A stretch of DNA of 64,000 nucleotides from Brumimicrobium glaciale (GTDB lineage: Bacteria > Bacteroidota > Bacteroidia > Flavobacteriales_D > Crocinitomicaceae). Shown piece after piece: positions 1-9,494 of this stretch. The stretch lies in assembly GCF_004152935.1 (NCBI RefSeq), contig NZ_SETE01000002.1, positions 372,001-436,000 on the forward strand, in the 5' to 3' direction. Under the pieces are notes generated by a model. It was not told where the DNA came from and ran no database searches. It was given only the letters and a program-made list of their open reading frames with translations. Numbering within the stretch: the stretch's first letter is position 1; each line of letters starts with the position of its first letter. A program made the position numbers and the translations under genes.

Positions 1-3000
1 CGGGAATGTTAAAAGCAATTTTTAAAACCAGAGCATTTGAACGTGGTGGAGATTTCAGTACGGATCAAATGGCAGTAAACTATGCTCCTTACGATCATTT
101 TGTTGGAATTCAAACACCTGAAATTAATAAATACGGTGCTTTACAAACCGATACGACTTACAATTTCCCAATTGTTTCTGTAGATAAAAACGGAATCAGA
201 AAAGGAAATCGCCAACTACAAGTTGAAGTATATAGAATTGAATGGAGTTGGTGGTGGGAAAGCGGTTCTAACAATGTAGCGAGCTATATCAACAGAAACA
301 ACGTCACTCCTATTTCGCGTGAAGTAATCTCTACCAATGCTAGTGGTGATGGAAAAACTTCTACTAAAATAGAAAAATATGATTGGGGACGTTACCTCAT
401 CAAAGTGACAGATTTAAACAGCGGACATTCTACGGGAATGATGACTTATTTTGATTGGCCGAATTGGATGTCAAGAGCTGGAAGAGAAACTCCAGACGGT
501 GCAAATATGTTGGTTTTTTCTTCAGATAAAAAAGAATATTCAACTGGAGAAAAAGCGAAAATCAGTTTTCCTTCTGCTGCTTATGGTAGAGCATTAATCA
601 GTATTGAGAATGGAAAGAAAGTAATTGATGCTTTTTGGATTGAAACAATTGGAAGTGAAACATCATTTGAGTTGCCAATAACTAAAGACTTGGCTCCAAA
701 TTGCTATGTTCATATTACCTTCCTTCAAAAGCACGAAAAGACAACCAATGACGCTCCAATTCGAATGTATGGAGTTGTTCCAATTATGGTCAAAGATCCA
801 CACACGATTCTTGAACCACAAATTAAAATGCCAGATAAATTAGCGCCTGAATCTTCGTTTACGATTGAAGTGAGCGAGAAAAACAGACGTGAAATGACTT
901 ATACCATTGCCGTTGTGGATGAAGGTTTATTGGATTTAACAAGATTCAAAACTCCGAATCCGTGGAATCATTTCTATGCACGTGAAGCTTTAGGCGTTCA
1001 AACTTGGGATTTATTTGACCATGTAATTGGCGCTTATGGAGCAAAAGTCGAGAATATTTTAACAATTGGTGGAGATCAAAACATTAATCCGGGAGATGAT
1101 AGTCCAATTCGCTTTAAACCTATGGTTCGTTTTATCGGGCCTTTCAAATTGAATGCTGGAAGTACTGCAAAACATAAAATTAGCGTTCCAAATTACATTG
1201 GTTCAGTGAGAACAATGGTTGTAGCGGGTCAAGATGGCGCTTATGGAAGTGCTGAAAAGACGACGGCTGTCAAGAAACCTTTGATGGTTCTAGCGACTTT
1301 ACCTCGTGTTTTAGGCCCTAAAGAGAAAGTTTCTTTACCGATTAACGTTTTCGCAATGGACAAAAAAGTGAAGAACGTAACTTTACAAGTCAAAACGAAT
1401 AGCCTGGTAAAAGTAATTGGTTCGCCACAAAAGCAAATCACTTTCGATAATGTGGGTGATCAAGTGGCTTATTTCGACTTAGAAGTCGGAACAATTACTG
1501 GTGCTGCCAAAGTAGAAGTTATTGCAACAAGCGGAAATGAAAAATCTACGCATGTTATTGACCTCGAAGTGCGCCAACCCAATCTTCCAATTACAGTTTA
1601 TAATGAAGGAACAATTGATGGCAATGCTTCATGGATGAACAGTATTGACTTGCCAGGAATGGACAACAGTAATTCAGCGAAATTGGAATTATCGACCATC
1701 CCTCCTATTAATTTAGAGAAACGCTTGGGTTATTTGATCCGTTATCCGCATGGATGTTTGGAACAGAAAACTTCTGGAGCTTTCCCACAATTATATTTGT
1801 CTTCTCTAATGGACATTGATGCGCCTACAAAAGCGCGTATTGATAATAATGTTCGTTCGGTGATTAATAAAATCCAAAGACATCAACTGAATGATGGAGG
1901 ATTCTCATTCTGGCAAGGCAGTGGTACTTCAAGCGATTGGGGAACAACTTATGCCGGACACTTTATGTTAGAAGCTGAGAAAAAAGGCTATGCGCTTCCT
2001 TATGGAATGAAAGAAAAGTGGATCAATTATCAGAAAGACCAAGCGAAGAAATGGAGTTCACGTAATCACAACAATTACCGTAATTCTGATTTACCACAAG
2101 CTTATCGTCTATATACATTGGCATTGGCTGGAGAACCTGTTTTGAGTGCGATGAACAAACTACGTACACAAAGCGACTTATCTATTCAAGCCGCTTGGAG
2201 ATTGGCTGCAGCATATCAAATTGCTGGGAAAAGCGAAGTTGCTAATGACATTGTGAAGAATAAATCGACCAAGGTTGATCCTTATACGGAATTGAGTTAT
2301 ACGTATGGTAATAATGACAGAGATCAAGCGATGATTATTGAGACTTTGACTTTGATGGGAGAAAAGTCTAAAGCAGCTGCTTTGGTGAGAGAACTTTCTG
2401 AGGTTTTGAGTCGAGACAGATGGATGAGTACCCAAACGACTGCTTATTCTCTCATGGCAATTGCGTTATTTACGGAGAACAATAAACCAAAAGATGGAAT
2501 GAAAGCTTCTTATGTTTACAATGGTAAAACCGTTGATATCAAAAGTTCTAAAGCAATTGAGTTAATTGATTTAAAAGTTAATGGAACTCAGAAAAAGGTA
2601 GATGTAGAAATCAAGAATGCTGGAGAAAGTTATCTCTTCGTTCGATTAATCGCAACAGGGATTCCATTGGCAGGAAATGAAGTTTCTAAATCGGATAATA
2701 TTTATATGGATGTTGTTTACCGCAATGCAGCGAATGAAGTCATCAATATTGAAAACATTGAGCAAGGAACTGACTTCTCGGTTGAAGTAACGGTTTCTAA
2801 TCCGGGAATGAGAGGAAACTATGAAGAATTGGCATTGTCTCAAATCTTCCCGAGTGGTTGGGAAATTCACAATCAACGAATGGATATGAATTACTCAGGA
2901 AACGAAGGAAATCTTTTCAATTACCAAGACATTCGCGATGATAGAGTTTATACTTATTTCGATTTACGTAAGAACAAGAGCAAAACGATTAAAATCAATC

Positions 3001-3125
3001 TTCACGCGGCTTATGTTGGAGAATATTACATGCCAGCTGTTCATATTGAAGCGATGTATGATGCTACGATTTCTGCTTTGAAGAAAGGTAAATTGGTTAA
3101 AGTTGTTTCGCCTGGCGGAAGATAA
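1..3125 (+). CDS. Alpha-2-macroglobulin family protein, 3' part
   Basis: This is a large envelope protein of the bacterial alpha-2-macroglobulin family, thought to trap foreign proteases in the periplasm. The frame is open from the first base, and the family usually exceeds 1,500 residues, so the N-terminus lies outside the window; the ATG at position 6 is internal. Counting from that ATG, the thioester motif GCLEQ is seen with Cys584 and Gln587, followed by an alpha/alpha-toroid-like stretch with repeated helices (about 600-850) and a C-terminal beta-rich domain. The stop is 2 bases before the GTG of the PBP1C gene. This pairing (yfhM-pbpC in Escherichia coli) is known and suggests defence of the wall under repair. 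The intact thioester predicts covalent trapping. Confidence 0.93.
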   Translation, partial: GMLKAIFKTRAFERGGDFSTDQMAVNYAPYDHFVGIQTPEINKYGALQTDTTYNFPIVSVDKNGIRKGNRQLQVEVYRIEWSWWWESGSNNVASYINRNNVTPISREVISTNASGDGKTSTKIEKYDWGRYLIKVTDLNSGHSTGMMTYFDWPNWMSRAGRETPDGANMLVFSSDKKEYSTGEKAKISFPSAAYGRALISIENGKKVIDAFWIETIGSETSFELPITKDLAPNCYVHITFLQKHEKTTNDAPIRMYGVVPIMVKDPHTILEPQIKMPDKLAPESSFTIEVSEKNRREMTYTIAVVDEGLLDLTRFKTPNPWNHFYAREALGVQTWDLFDHVIGAYGAKVENILTIGGDQNINPGDDSPIRFKPMVRFIGPFKLNAGSTAKHKISVPNYIGSVRTMVVAGQDGAYGSAEKTTAVKKPLMVLATLPRVLGPKEKVSLPINVFAMDKKVKNVTLQVKTNSLVKVIGSPQKQITFDNVGDQVAYFDLEVGTITGAAKVEVIATSGNEKSTHVIDLEVRQPNLPITVYNEGTIDGNASWMNSIDLPGMDNSNSAKLELSTIPPINLEKRLGYLIRYPHGCLEQKTSGAFPQLYLSSLMDIDAPTKARIDNNVRSVINKIQRHQLNDGGFSFWQGSGTSSDWGTTYAGHFMLEAEKKGYALPYGMKEKWINYQKDQAKKWSSRNHNNYRNSDLPQAYRLYTLALAGEPVLSAMNKLRTQSDLSIQAAWRLAAAYQIAGKSEVANDIVKNKSTKVDPYTELSYTYGNNDRDQAMIIETLTLMGEKSKAAALVRELSEVLSRDRWMSTQTTAYSLMAIALFTENNKPKDGMKASYVYNGKTVDIKSSKAIELIDLKVNGTQKKVDVEIKNAGESYLFVRLIATGIPLAGNEVSKSDNIYMDVVYRNAANEVINIENIEQGTDFSVEVTVSNPGMRGNYEELALSQIFPSGWEIHNQRMDMNYSGNEGNLFNYQDIRDDRVYTYFDLRKNKSKTIKINLHAAYVGEYYMPAVHIEAMYDATISALKKGKLVKVVSPGGR

Positions 3126-3127
3126 TC

Positions 3128-5497
3128 GTGCGTTTAAAACTAGGTAAATATCGCTTTTACTTTGCTCCCAGAAAGTTAACTTACTTTGCACTCTTTGCAT
3201 TTACGGTTTACTTTCTGGGTTGCTTACCGACTCCATTATTTGACAGTCCTACTTCCACTATTCTGTTAAGTAGAGATGGTCGATTAATGAATGCGCGAAT
3301 AGCTGAAGACGGTCAATGGCGCTTTCCAGAAATGGACAGTACTCCAGTAAAATTCAATGAAGCAATTATAGCTTTTGAAGACCATGACTTTTATGCGCAT
3401 ACAGGAGTTAGTATTAGAGCAATTGGTAGGGCAGTAATCAGTAATTTCAAAGCGAAAAGGGTGGTAAGTGGCGGAAGTACAATCACAATGCAAATTGCTC
3501 GAATGGCGAGAAATTCTGATAGAACATTCTACAATAAGTTTATTGAAGCCATTTGGGCTTTTCGAATGGAAACAAAATACAGTAAAGAACAATTACTGAC
3601 TATCTATGCTTCTCATGCGCCTTTTGGAGGGAACGTTGTTGGATTAGAAGCAGCTTCTTGGCGATATTACGGTTTGCCTCCTCATGATTTATCTTGGTCG
3701 CAAGCAGCAACCTTAGCTGTTCTGCCTAATGCTCCGGGATTAGTTCACCCAGGAAAAAACAGGGAGATTCTTTTAGAAAAACGAAATAAAGTACTGACTA
3801 CCTTATTTGAACAAGATAAAATCGATGCAATAACTTATGAATTGTCATTGGACGAACCGTTAATTGGCGCTCCAAAGACTTTACCTTCTCTCGCTCCTCA
3901 CCTATTGGACAATGCGATTTCTTCGGGTAGGAAAGGTCAAAGAATTACGACAACACTCGATGATAGAAAACAAGAAAAGTTAACGGAAATTTTAGCACGT
4001 CACCAAAGACATTTGAATCAGAATTACATTCATAATGCTGCTTTGATAGTTATTGATGTCAAGACAAACGAAGTCGTTACATACATTGGGAATTCAGCAA
4101 CTGAGAATAAGTATCAGAAATATGTGGACATTGTTCGCGCTCCAAGAAGTTCAGGAAGTATTTTGAAGCCCTTCCTCTATGCTGCAATGACGCAAGAAGG
4201 AATGATTCACAACGATCAATTGATTCCTGATGTTCCAATGAATTTCGATCACTTCTCTCCTCTAAATTACAATGAAAAGAATGAAGGAGCTGTTAAAGCT
4301 GGCGATGCTTTAGCGCAATCTCTGAATGTTCCCGCTGTTTATCTATTGCAACAATATGGAATTGACAAGTTCCTGCATAAATTACGTTCAATCGGTCAAA
4401 CACATGTTTCGAAAAGTGCACAACATTATGGATTGTCTTTAATTCTTGGAGGAGCTGAGTCTTCTCTTTGGGATGTTGCTAATGCCTATGCAGGAATGGC
4501 GAAAACTTTGAATTATTATAATACGGAAAACAAATACAATTCAAACACATGGGACGATGCGAGTTTGTTCAATACTTATGCACCACAATCTTCAGCTGTC
4601 ACAAGAACGACTTCAAAATTTGATGCCGCTTCAATTTATGAAACATTTCAAGCTTTGCTAAGTGTAAATCGACCTTATATGGACGCTTCCTGGGAACAAT
4701 ACTCCTCTTCATCACGCATTGCATGGAAAACAGGAACAAGTTACGGAAACAGGGATGCTTGGGCAATTGGTTGCACTCCTGACTATGTTGTTGCGGTTTG
4801 GGTAGGAAATGCAACTGGCGAAGGGCGACCGGGAATTATTGGAACTACCGCTGCTGGTCCAATTATGTTTGATGTTTTCTCTCATTTGTCTTCAAAAAGA
4901 GGCTGGTTTATTCCGCCTTATGATGAATTAGTGAAAATGAGTATTTGTAAAGAAAGTGGACATAGGAATACTGTAAATTGCACAAAAATAGATACAGTTC
5001 AAGTGCATCAAATGGCTTTACGAGGGCCGTCATGTAATTTCCATGAAGTTTTCCTCACTGATATGAAGGAAAAGTTCCGCTACAACAAAGGTTGTGCGCA
5101 TGATGTGAGAGTAAAAACAGTTTCTCAATTTGTCTTGCCGCCACTCCAAGCCTATTTCTATAAGAACTCTCATCCGAATTACAAAGCTATTCCACCATTT
5201 CATCCAGATTGTGAAGGCGTTACAGAAGACAAGACTTTCTCCATTATTTATCCTGATCACAACAGTAAAATGATCGGAACGGTAGATTTAGATGGGTTTT
5301 CCAAAGGAATTATCTTTGAAGCTTCTCACCCTGATAATTCGGCAACGCTATTTTGGCATGTGGACAATCAGTATTTAGGAGAAACAAAAGGTCAGCACAG
5401 TATAAAGTACATTCCTGAAGAAGGTCAGCATTTATTGACGGTGCTGGATGAAATGGGGAATCAAAAGAAGATAATATTTACGATTTTGGGGGATTAG
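3128..5497 (+). CDS. pbpC: Penicillin-binding protein 1C
   Basis: This is a bifunctional peptidoglycan glycosyltransferase/transpeptidase anchored by one N-terminal membrane helix (about residues 15-32). The glycosyltransferase domain shows the catalytic Glu84 in EDHDFYAH and the SGGSTITMQ motif. The transpeptidase domain has SILK (Ser344, Lys347), SLN (398-400) and KTGT (534-537), so all three active-site motifs are present. The last 90 or so residues form the beta-rich PBP1C C-terminal domain. The length of 789 residues fits the family. It starts at GTG, directly after the macroglobulin gene, and the two are almost certainly co-transcribed. The stop codon lies inside a hairpin repeat. Confidence 0.95.
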   Translation: MRLKLGKYRFYFAPRKLTYFALFAFTVYFLGCLPTPLFDSPTSTILLSRDGRLMNARIAEDGQWRFPEMDSTPVKFNEAIIAFEDHDFYAHTGVSIRAIGRAVISNFKAKRVVSGGSTITMQIARMARNSDRTFYNKFIEAIWAFRMETKYSKEQLLTIYASHAPFGGNVVGLEAASWRYYGLPPHDLSWSQAATLAVLPNAPGLVHPGKNREILLEKRNKVLTTLFEQDKIDAITYELSLDEPLIGAPKTLPSLAPHLLDNAISSGRKGQRITTTLDDRKQEKLTEILARHQRHLNQNYIHNAALIVIDVKTNEVVTYIGNSATENKYQKYVDIVRAPRSSGSILKPFLYAAMTQEGMIHNDQLIPDVPMNFDHFSPLNYNEKNEGAVKAGDALAQSLNVPAVYLLQQYGIDKFLHKLRSIGQTHVSKSAQHYGLSLILGGAESSLWDVANAYAGMAKTLNYYNTENKYNSNTWDDASLFNTYAPQSSAVTRTTSKFDAASIYETFQALLSVNRPYMDASWEQYSSSSRIAWKTGTSYGNRDAWAIGCTPDYVVAVWVGNATGEGRPGIIGTTAAGPIMFDVFSHLSSKRGWFIPPYDELVKMSICKESGHRNTVNCTKIDTVQVHQMALRGPSCNFHEVFLTDMKEKFRYNKGCAHDVRVKTVSQFVLPPLQAYFYKNSHPNYKAIPPFHPDCEGVTEDKTFSIIYPDHNSKMIGTVDLDGFSKGIIFEASHPDNSATLFWHVDNQYLGETKGQHSIKYIPEEGQHLLTVLDEMGNQKKIIFTILGD

Positions 5498-5532
5498 TGT
5501 TGCGCAGCAGTGCAACTGCAGCGCGACACTAA
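5494..5532. repeat. Hairpin repeat containing the pbpC stop codon
   Basis: Two 18-base arms surround a 3-base loop GCA, with two non-Watson-Crick positions. The core is GCGCAGCAGT and its near complement. The same core recurs after the next two genes. There is no T-tract immediately behind it, so it may be a REP-like unit or a Rho-independent terminator of weak type. Confidence 0.7.
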
Positions 5533-5607
5533 TACTTAAATTATTGAATCCTTAAATCTTTGAATCCTTAGAATTGCGTATCTTTATAAATAGACAAAAA
5601 AACAAAT

Positions 5608-7332
5608 ATGAAAAACTACATCATACCATCCCTCCTTTTATTCCTAGGAACGACTTTTACTTCCCAAGCACAAGCCCCTGTAATTTCGCAAGAAGTAAAG
5701 GAAAACATAATATCTCGAGTGGACAAAGAAATAACGCCTGCTATCGTCGTTGGTGTGGTTAATGCTGATGGAATTACTTATTTCAGTTATGGAGTAAAAT
5801 CATTAAAAACCAAGGAGCTTGTAGATGAAAATTCGATTTTTGAGTTGGGTTCTATTTCTAAAACTTTTACAGGAATACTATTGGCGGATATGGTCGTAAA
5901 AGGAGAAATAGATTTAGATGAACCTTTACAAAATCTTCTTCCGGAAGGAATTACCGCTCCTACAAAAGATGGAAAATCAATTAAGTTATTTCATTTATCC
6001 AATCATACTTCAGGATTGCCTAGATTACCTAACAACATGAATCCAAGTAATCCAGCTAATCCTTATGCTGATTACACTGTAAAGGAAATGTATGATTTCT
6101 TAAATAGTTATGAATTAACCAGGGCTATTGGATCTGAATTTGAATATTCGAATTATGCTGTTGGATTATTGGGTAATGTCTTGGCTGCCAAACGCAATAT
6201 GACTTATGAAGAATTAATGTTAGAAATTATTGCTCAACCTTTGGGCATGAAAAATACAGCTATTGTTTTCACTACAGAAATGAGAGAGAATTTGGCTTAT
6301 GGTCACAACACTGGACTGGAAGTAGAAAACTGGGATTTACCAACTTTAGCTGGTGCGGGCGCTATTCGCTCCTCAGCTGCTGATATGGTAAAGTTCCTAT
6401 CTGCCAATATGGGAATTCTAGAAAGTGACCTTTATTCACCGATGAGATTATCCCATCAAATTACAAGTGATGAAGAAATTGAACAAAAAGTTGGACTAGG
6501 TTGGATAATAGATGAAAGCGACAGTGTTGAATATATTTGGCACAATGGCGCAACAGGGGGTTATAATACTTTTACTGGATTTAAAAAAGATGGAAGTCTA
6601 GGCGTTATAGTACTCACCAACTCAGAATCTGGAGTTACAGATATCGGAATGCATATATTGGATCCTTCGAAAGCGCTAAGCGATCCAAAACCTTCCATTG
6701 CAACGAAAGTAAAGCACATCCTCGACAATAAAGGAATTAGAAAGGCGACTAAAGTGTATTGGATTATTAAGAAAAACGAAGAAGAAGCTTATGATTTCGG
6801 TGAAGAACAACTAAATGCTTTGGGTTACTCCTATTTGCAAAAGAATGAAATCAAAAAAGCAATTTCAATTTTCGAATTGAATGTTGATGCTTTTCCAACA
6901 TCTTCGAATGCTTATGACAGTTATGCGGAAGCTCTGATGAAAAATAAGGAGAATAAAAAAGCGATTAAAAACTATAAAAAATCTGTAGCACTCAATCCTG
7001 GAAATACGAATGCGATTGAAATGCTTAAAAAATTAGGAGTTGAAACCAAAGACATGGTTGAAGAGATAATTGTTGAAGATGCTGTTTTAAAAAGTTATGT
7101 GGGTGATTATGAATTGGCTAAAGGATTCATTTTAACTATCAGTAAAGATGGTAGTCAGTTGAATGCACAAGCGACAGGACAAGGCGCTGCCCCAATTTTT
7201 CCTAAGTCAAATAATGAGTTTTATTATAAAATTGTAGACGCTCAGGTAGTTTTTAATTTGAATGAAGCTGGAGAAGTGGAGAGTTTGACTTTGTTTCAAG
7301 GTGGACAAGAGTTGGTTGGTGTGAAGCAATAA
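5608..7332 (+). CDS. Secreted beta-lactamase-family serine hydrolase with TPR-like tail
   Basis: This is a class C beta-lactamase/D-aminopeptidase-fold enzyme. A signal peptide of about 22 residues ends in SQAQA, so it acts outside the cytoplasm. The catalytic motifs are SISK (Ser82, Lys85), YSN (Tyr180, Asn182) and HNG (His312), the third replacing KTG as is common in esterase and peptidase members. Residues about 370-470 carry two TPR-like helical repeats, and the last 90 residues form a small beta domain of the type seen in DUF3471-like tails. Substrate cannot be predicted: peptidoglycan peptides, esters or D-amino acid peptides are all possible. It stands alone after pbpC, with a hairpin repeat on each side. 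Confidence 0.9.
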   Translation: MKNYIIPSLLLFLGTTFTSQAQAPVISQEVKENIISRVDKEITPAIVVGVVNADGITYFSYGVKSLKTKELVDENSIFELGSISKTFTGILLADMVVKGEIDLDEPLQNLLPEGITAPTKDGKSIKLFHLSNHTSGLPRLPNNMNPSNPANPYADYTVKEMYDFLNSYELTRAIGSEFEYSNYAVGLLGNVLAAKRNMTYEELMLEIIAQPLGMKNTAIVFTTEMRENLAYGHNTGLEVENWDLPTLAGAGAIRSSAADMVKFLSANMGILESDLYSPMRLSHQITSDEEIEQKVGLGWIIDESDSVEYIWHNGATGGYNTFTGFKKDGSLGVIVLTNSESGVTDIGMHILDPSKALSDPKPSIATKVKHILDNKGIRKATKVYWIIKKNEEEAYDFGEEQLNALGYSYLQKNEIKKAISIFELNVDAFPTSSNAYDSYAEALMKNKENKKAIKNYKKSVALNPGNTNAIEMLKKLGVETKDMVEEIIVEDAVLKSYVGDYELAKGFILTISKDGSQLNAQATGQGAAPIFPKSNNEFYYKIVDAQVVFNLNEAGEVESLTLFQGGQELVGVKQ

Positions 7333-7359
7333 AACTGCTTTACAGCTGCGAAAAAGTAG

Positions 7360-7382
7360 GCGCAGCAGTGCAACTGCAGCGC
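7360..7382. repeat. Second copy of the GCGCAGCAGT hairpin
   Basis: The ten-base arm GCGCAGCAGT, loop GCA and a ten-base right arm lie 28 bases after the serine hydrolase stop. The core is identical to the copy at 5502-5524. A GTG inside it could be misread as the start of the next gene. Confidence 0.7.
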
Positions 7383-7409
7383 TGCCACGTTACAAAAAAA
7401 CAAAAAAAT

Positions 7410-7850
7410 ATGAATTTGAATAAAGACAATATGCTAAAAGAATTACGAGACGAAAATGGGAACAAAATTAGTCCCAAGTTAGGTGAAAGTATGAAAAACT
7501 ACCTTATTGATATTGATGGAACTATCACGGAAGATGTGCCCAATGAAGAACCTGAAAGAATGATTACTTGCGTCCCTTTTCCTGATGCGCTGGAAACGCT
7601 GAATAACTGGTATGAAGAAGGTCATATTATAACCTTTTTTACATCAAGAACGCATGAACACAAGCAAGTCACAGAAGAATGGTTGGATAAACATGGATTC
7701 AAATATCAAAGTGTAGTCTACGGAAAACCAAGAGGTGGCAATTACCATTGGATAGATAATCATATAGTTAGAGCGACTCGCTACAAAGGTAAATTCACTG
7801 ATCTGGTGAGTAAGAATGTTAATATTGAAGTTTTTAATGATAAAGAGTAG
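7410..7850 (+). CDS. HAD-superfamily phosphatase-like protein
   Basis: This is a small HAD-fold protein. The nucleophile motif DIDGTITED is followed by a threonine/serine motif in FFTSRTHEH and by GKPRGGNYHWIDN near the C-terminus, which matches motifs III and IV of small HAD enzymes often found in capsule or LPS clusters. The start at 7410 is preferred over an upstream GTG because that GTG lies in a repeat; an internal ATG at 7491 (MKNYLIDIDG) would also give a complete domain. The position before a flippase and LicD genes suggests a role on a sugar phosphate in surface glycan synthesis, which is inference. Confidence 0.78.
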   Translation: MNLNKDNMLKELRDENGNKISPKLGESMKNYLIDIDGTITEDVPNEEPERMITCVPFPDALETLNNWYEEGHIITFFTSRTHEHKQVTEEWLDKHGFKYQSVVYGKPRGGNYHWIDNHIVRATRYKGKFTDLVSKNVNIEVFNDKE

Positions 7851-7851
7851 C

Positions 7852-7861
7852 GCGCAGCAGT
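7852..7861 (+). repeat. Half copy of the GCGCAGCAGT unit
   Basis: Only the left arm GCGCAGCAGT is present, one base after the HAD gene stop codon. This makes three consecutive genes with the same decamer at their 3' ends. Confidence 0.5.
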
Positions 7862-7999
7862 TCACCCCATAAAAGCTCGAGAGTTTCGTAACACAACTTT
7901 ATCTTTTGGAATACTTCAAATACTCTTCAATATTCATATTTTTGTAGGGATTGATTAAAATCATAAATCCATTTAGAATTACATAAGCAAAGGAATATA

Positions 8000-9484
8000 G
8001 TGGGAATCGTACAAAGGCAAAGTTTAAAGAACTCTATCGTAAATTACTTGGGCATCATCATCGGTGGATTAAGTACGATGTTCATCTATCCTTTGGATTG
8101 GGAACTTTATGGTGAGATTCAATTTAGTTTGTCTAGTGCTATTTTACTCAGTGCCTTCTTTTCATTGGGAAGTCATGCTTTGGTGAATAAGTATTTCCCC
8201 TATTTTGAAAGTACGAAAACGAAGGGATTTTTATCTCTTCTTTTCATTTACAGTGCTATTAACACTGTGTTTATTTCATCGCTTTTATTTCTTTTTAAAG
8301 CTCCTTTCTCTTCAATGTTAGCATTGGGTGGTTTTGAGGTCGATAAAATAAGCGATAATCTATTCATCATTCTTCCTTTGGGAGTTCTGATGGTTTTTAT
8401 CGCTGTATTACGCGCCCATAGCTTTAACTTTGGTAGAATCGTTTATCCTGATATTATTTCCAATTTCAGTTTAAAAATAATCGTTCCTGGAATTATTCTA
8501 TTGAGTTATTTTTCTTTAATAAATTACAATGTTGCAGGTTGGATTCTCGTAGTTTATCATATTATCATCGCCATTGCTTTGATGCTTTATCTAAAATCTT
8601 TGGATGGTTTAGATTTCAAATCTGGCGTTATCAGAAGAGTTAAGAGAAAGAAACATGCTGAAATGATTCGATACATGCTTTATGGAGCTATGAATCACGT
8701 TGGAAATATTTTGGTTTATAAAATCGACATTGTGATGATTGGTCTGCTCCTTTCCACTACAAAAGTTGGTTATTACAGTATCTTCCTTTTCCTGTCTGTG
8801 GTTATCGAAATTCCAACAAAAGCAGTATTCCAAATTACCGGTCCAATGATTTCAAAAGCTTTTGAAGACAATAAAATGGACGAAATTAAAAAGTTGTACA
8901 AAACTTCATCAGCGAATTTATATGTGGTTGGAATTGTTTTATTTTCCTTGATTTGGTTGAATATTGAAACTTTCTTCGTGGTAATGACCAATGGAGAGGA
9001 TTTAGTGATGTACAAAACGGTTTTCCTCTTATTGGCGTTAACGAAAATCATTGATATGGTAACGAGTGTAAACTTCTCCATCATCTCTTATTCAAAGTAT
9101 TTTAGAGTAAACACATTGTTCATTTTCATCCTAGCAATATCAAACGTGATAATGAATTATTACTTTATTAATTCATTTGACATCATTGGAGCAGCCTTAT
9201 CTACAGCTATTTCAATGTTAGTATTCAACTTATTGAAAACGTTTTTCGTTGCCATTAAATACAAAATGCATCCTTTTACTTGGCCATTAATCATCATTTC
9301 GCTCTTCCTTTTGATGGCGATATTTATGCCTTTGTTCTTCCCTACTCTATTTAAATCAATCCTACTCTCTGTGTTGATTTCAGGAACATTTATTTTATTG
9401 TTTATTTTTGTGGTCTACAAGCTCCATATTTCAATAGAAATTAATAGATTTATCGATAAATACAGAGCTAAAATTCTAAAATAA
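8000..9484 (+). CDS. Polysaccharide flippase, Wzx/MATE-like
   Basis: A 494-residue integral membrane protein with about 12 to 14 hydrophobic helices spread along its whole length, beginning with the typical N-terminal pattern of the polysaccharide biosynthesis (PST/MOP) family: two helices, a conserved YPLDW loop and an SLGSHALVNKYFPYF segment. Such proteins flip lipid-linked oligosaccharides across the inner membrane. The start is a GTG at 8000. Next come an SGNH-type hydrolase 10 bases downstream and LicD genes, so it is part of a surface-glycan operon. No polymerase or ligase gene is visible in the cluster. Confidence 0.88.
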   Translation: MGIVQRQSLKNSIVNYLGIIIGGLSTMFIYPLDWELYGEIQFSLSSAILLSAFFSLGSHALVNKYFPYFESTKTKGFLSLLFIYSAINTVFISSLLFLFKAPFSSMLALGGFEVDKISDNLFIILPLGVLMVFIAVLRAHSFNFGRIVYPDIISNFSLKIIVPGIILLSYFSLINYNVAGWILVVYHIIIAIALMLYLKSLDGLDFKSGVIRRVKRKKHAEMIRYMLYGAMNHVGNILVYKIDIVMIGLLLSTTKVGYYSIFLFLSVVIEIPTKAVFQITGPMISKAFEDNKMDEIKKLYKTSSANLYVVGIVLFSLIWLNIETFFVVMTNGEDLVMYKTVFLLLALTKIIDMVTSVNFSIISYSKYFRVNTLFIFILAISNVIMNYYFINSFDIIGAALSTAISMLVFNLLKTFFVAIKYKMHPFTWPLIIISLFLLMAIFMPLFFPTLFKSILLSVLISGTFILLFIFVVYKLHISIEINRFIDKYRAKILK

Positions 9485-9494
9485 AAGCGTTAAA

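Noticed and set aside
5574-5762. 62-codon frame overlapping the serine hydrolase start
   Set aside because: Out-of-frame shadow of the signal peptide region of the real gene.
7368-7409. Upstream GTG start for the HAD protein
   Set aside because: The GTG lies inside a hairpin repeat; the ATG at 7410 fits the family better.
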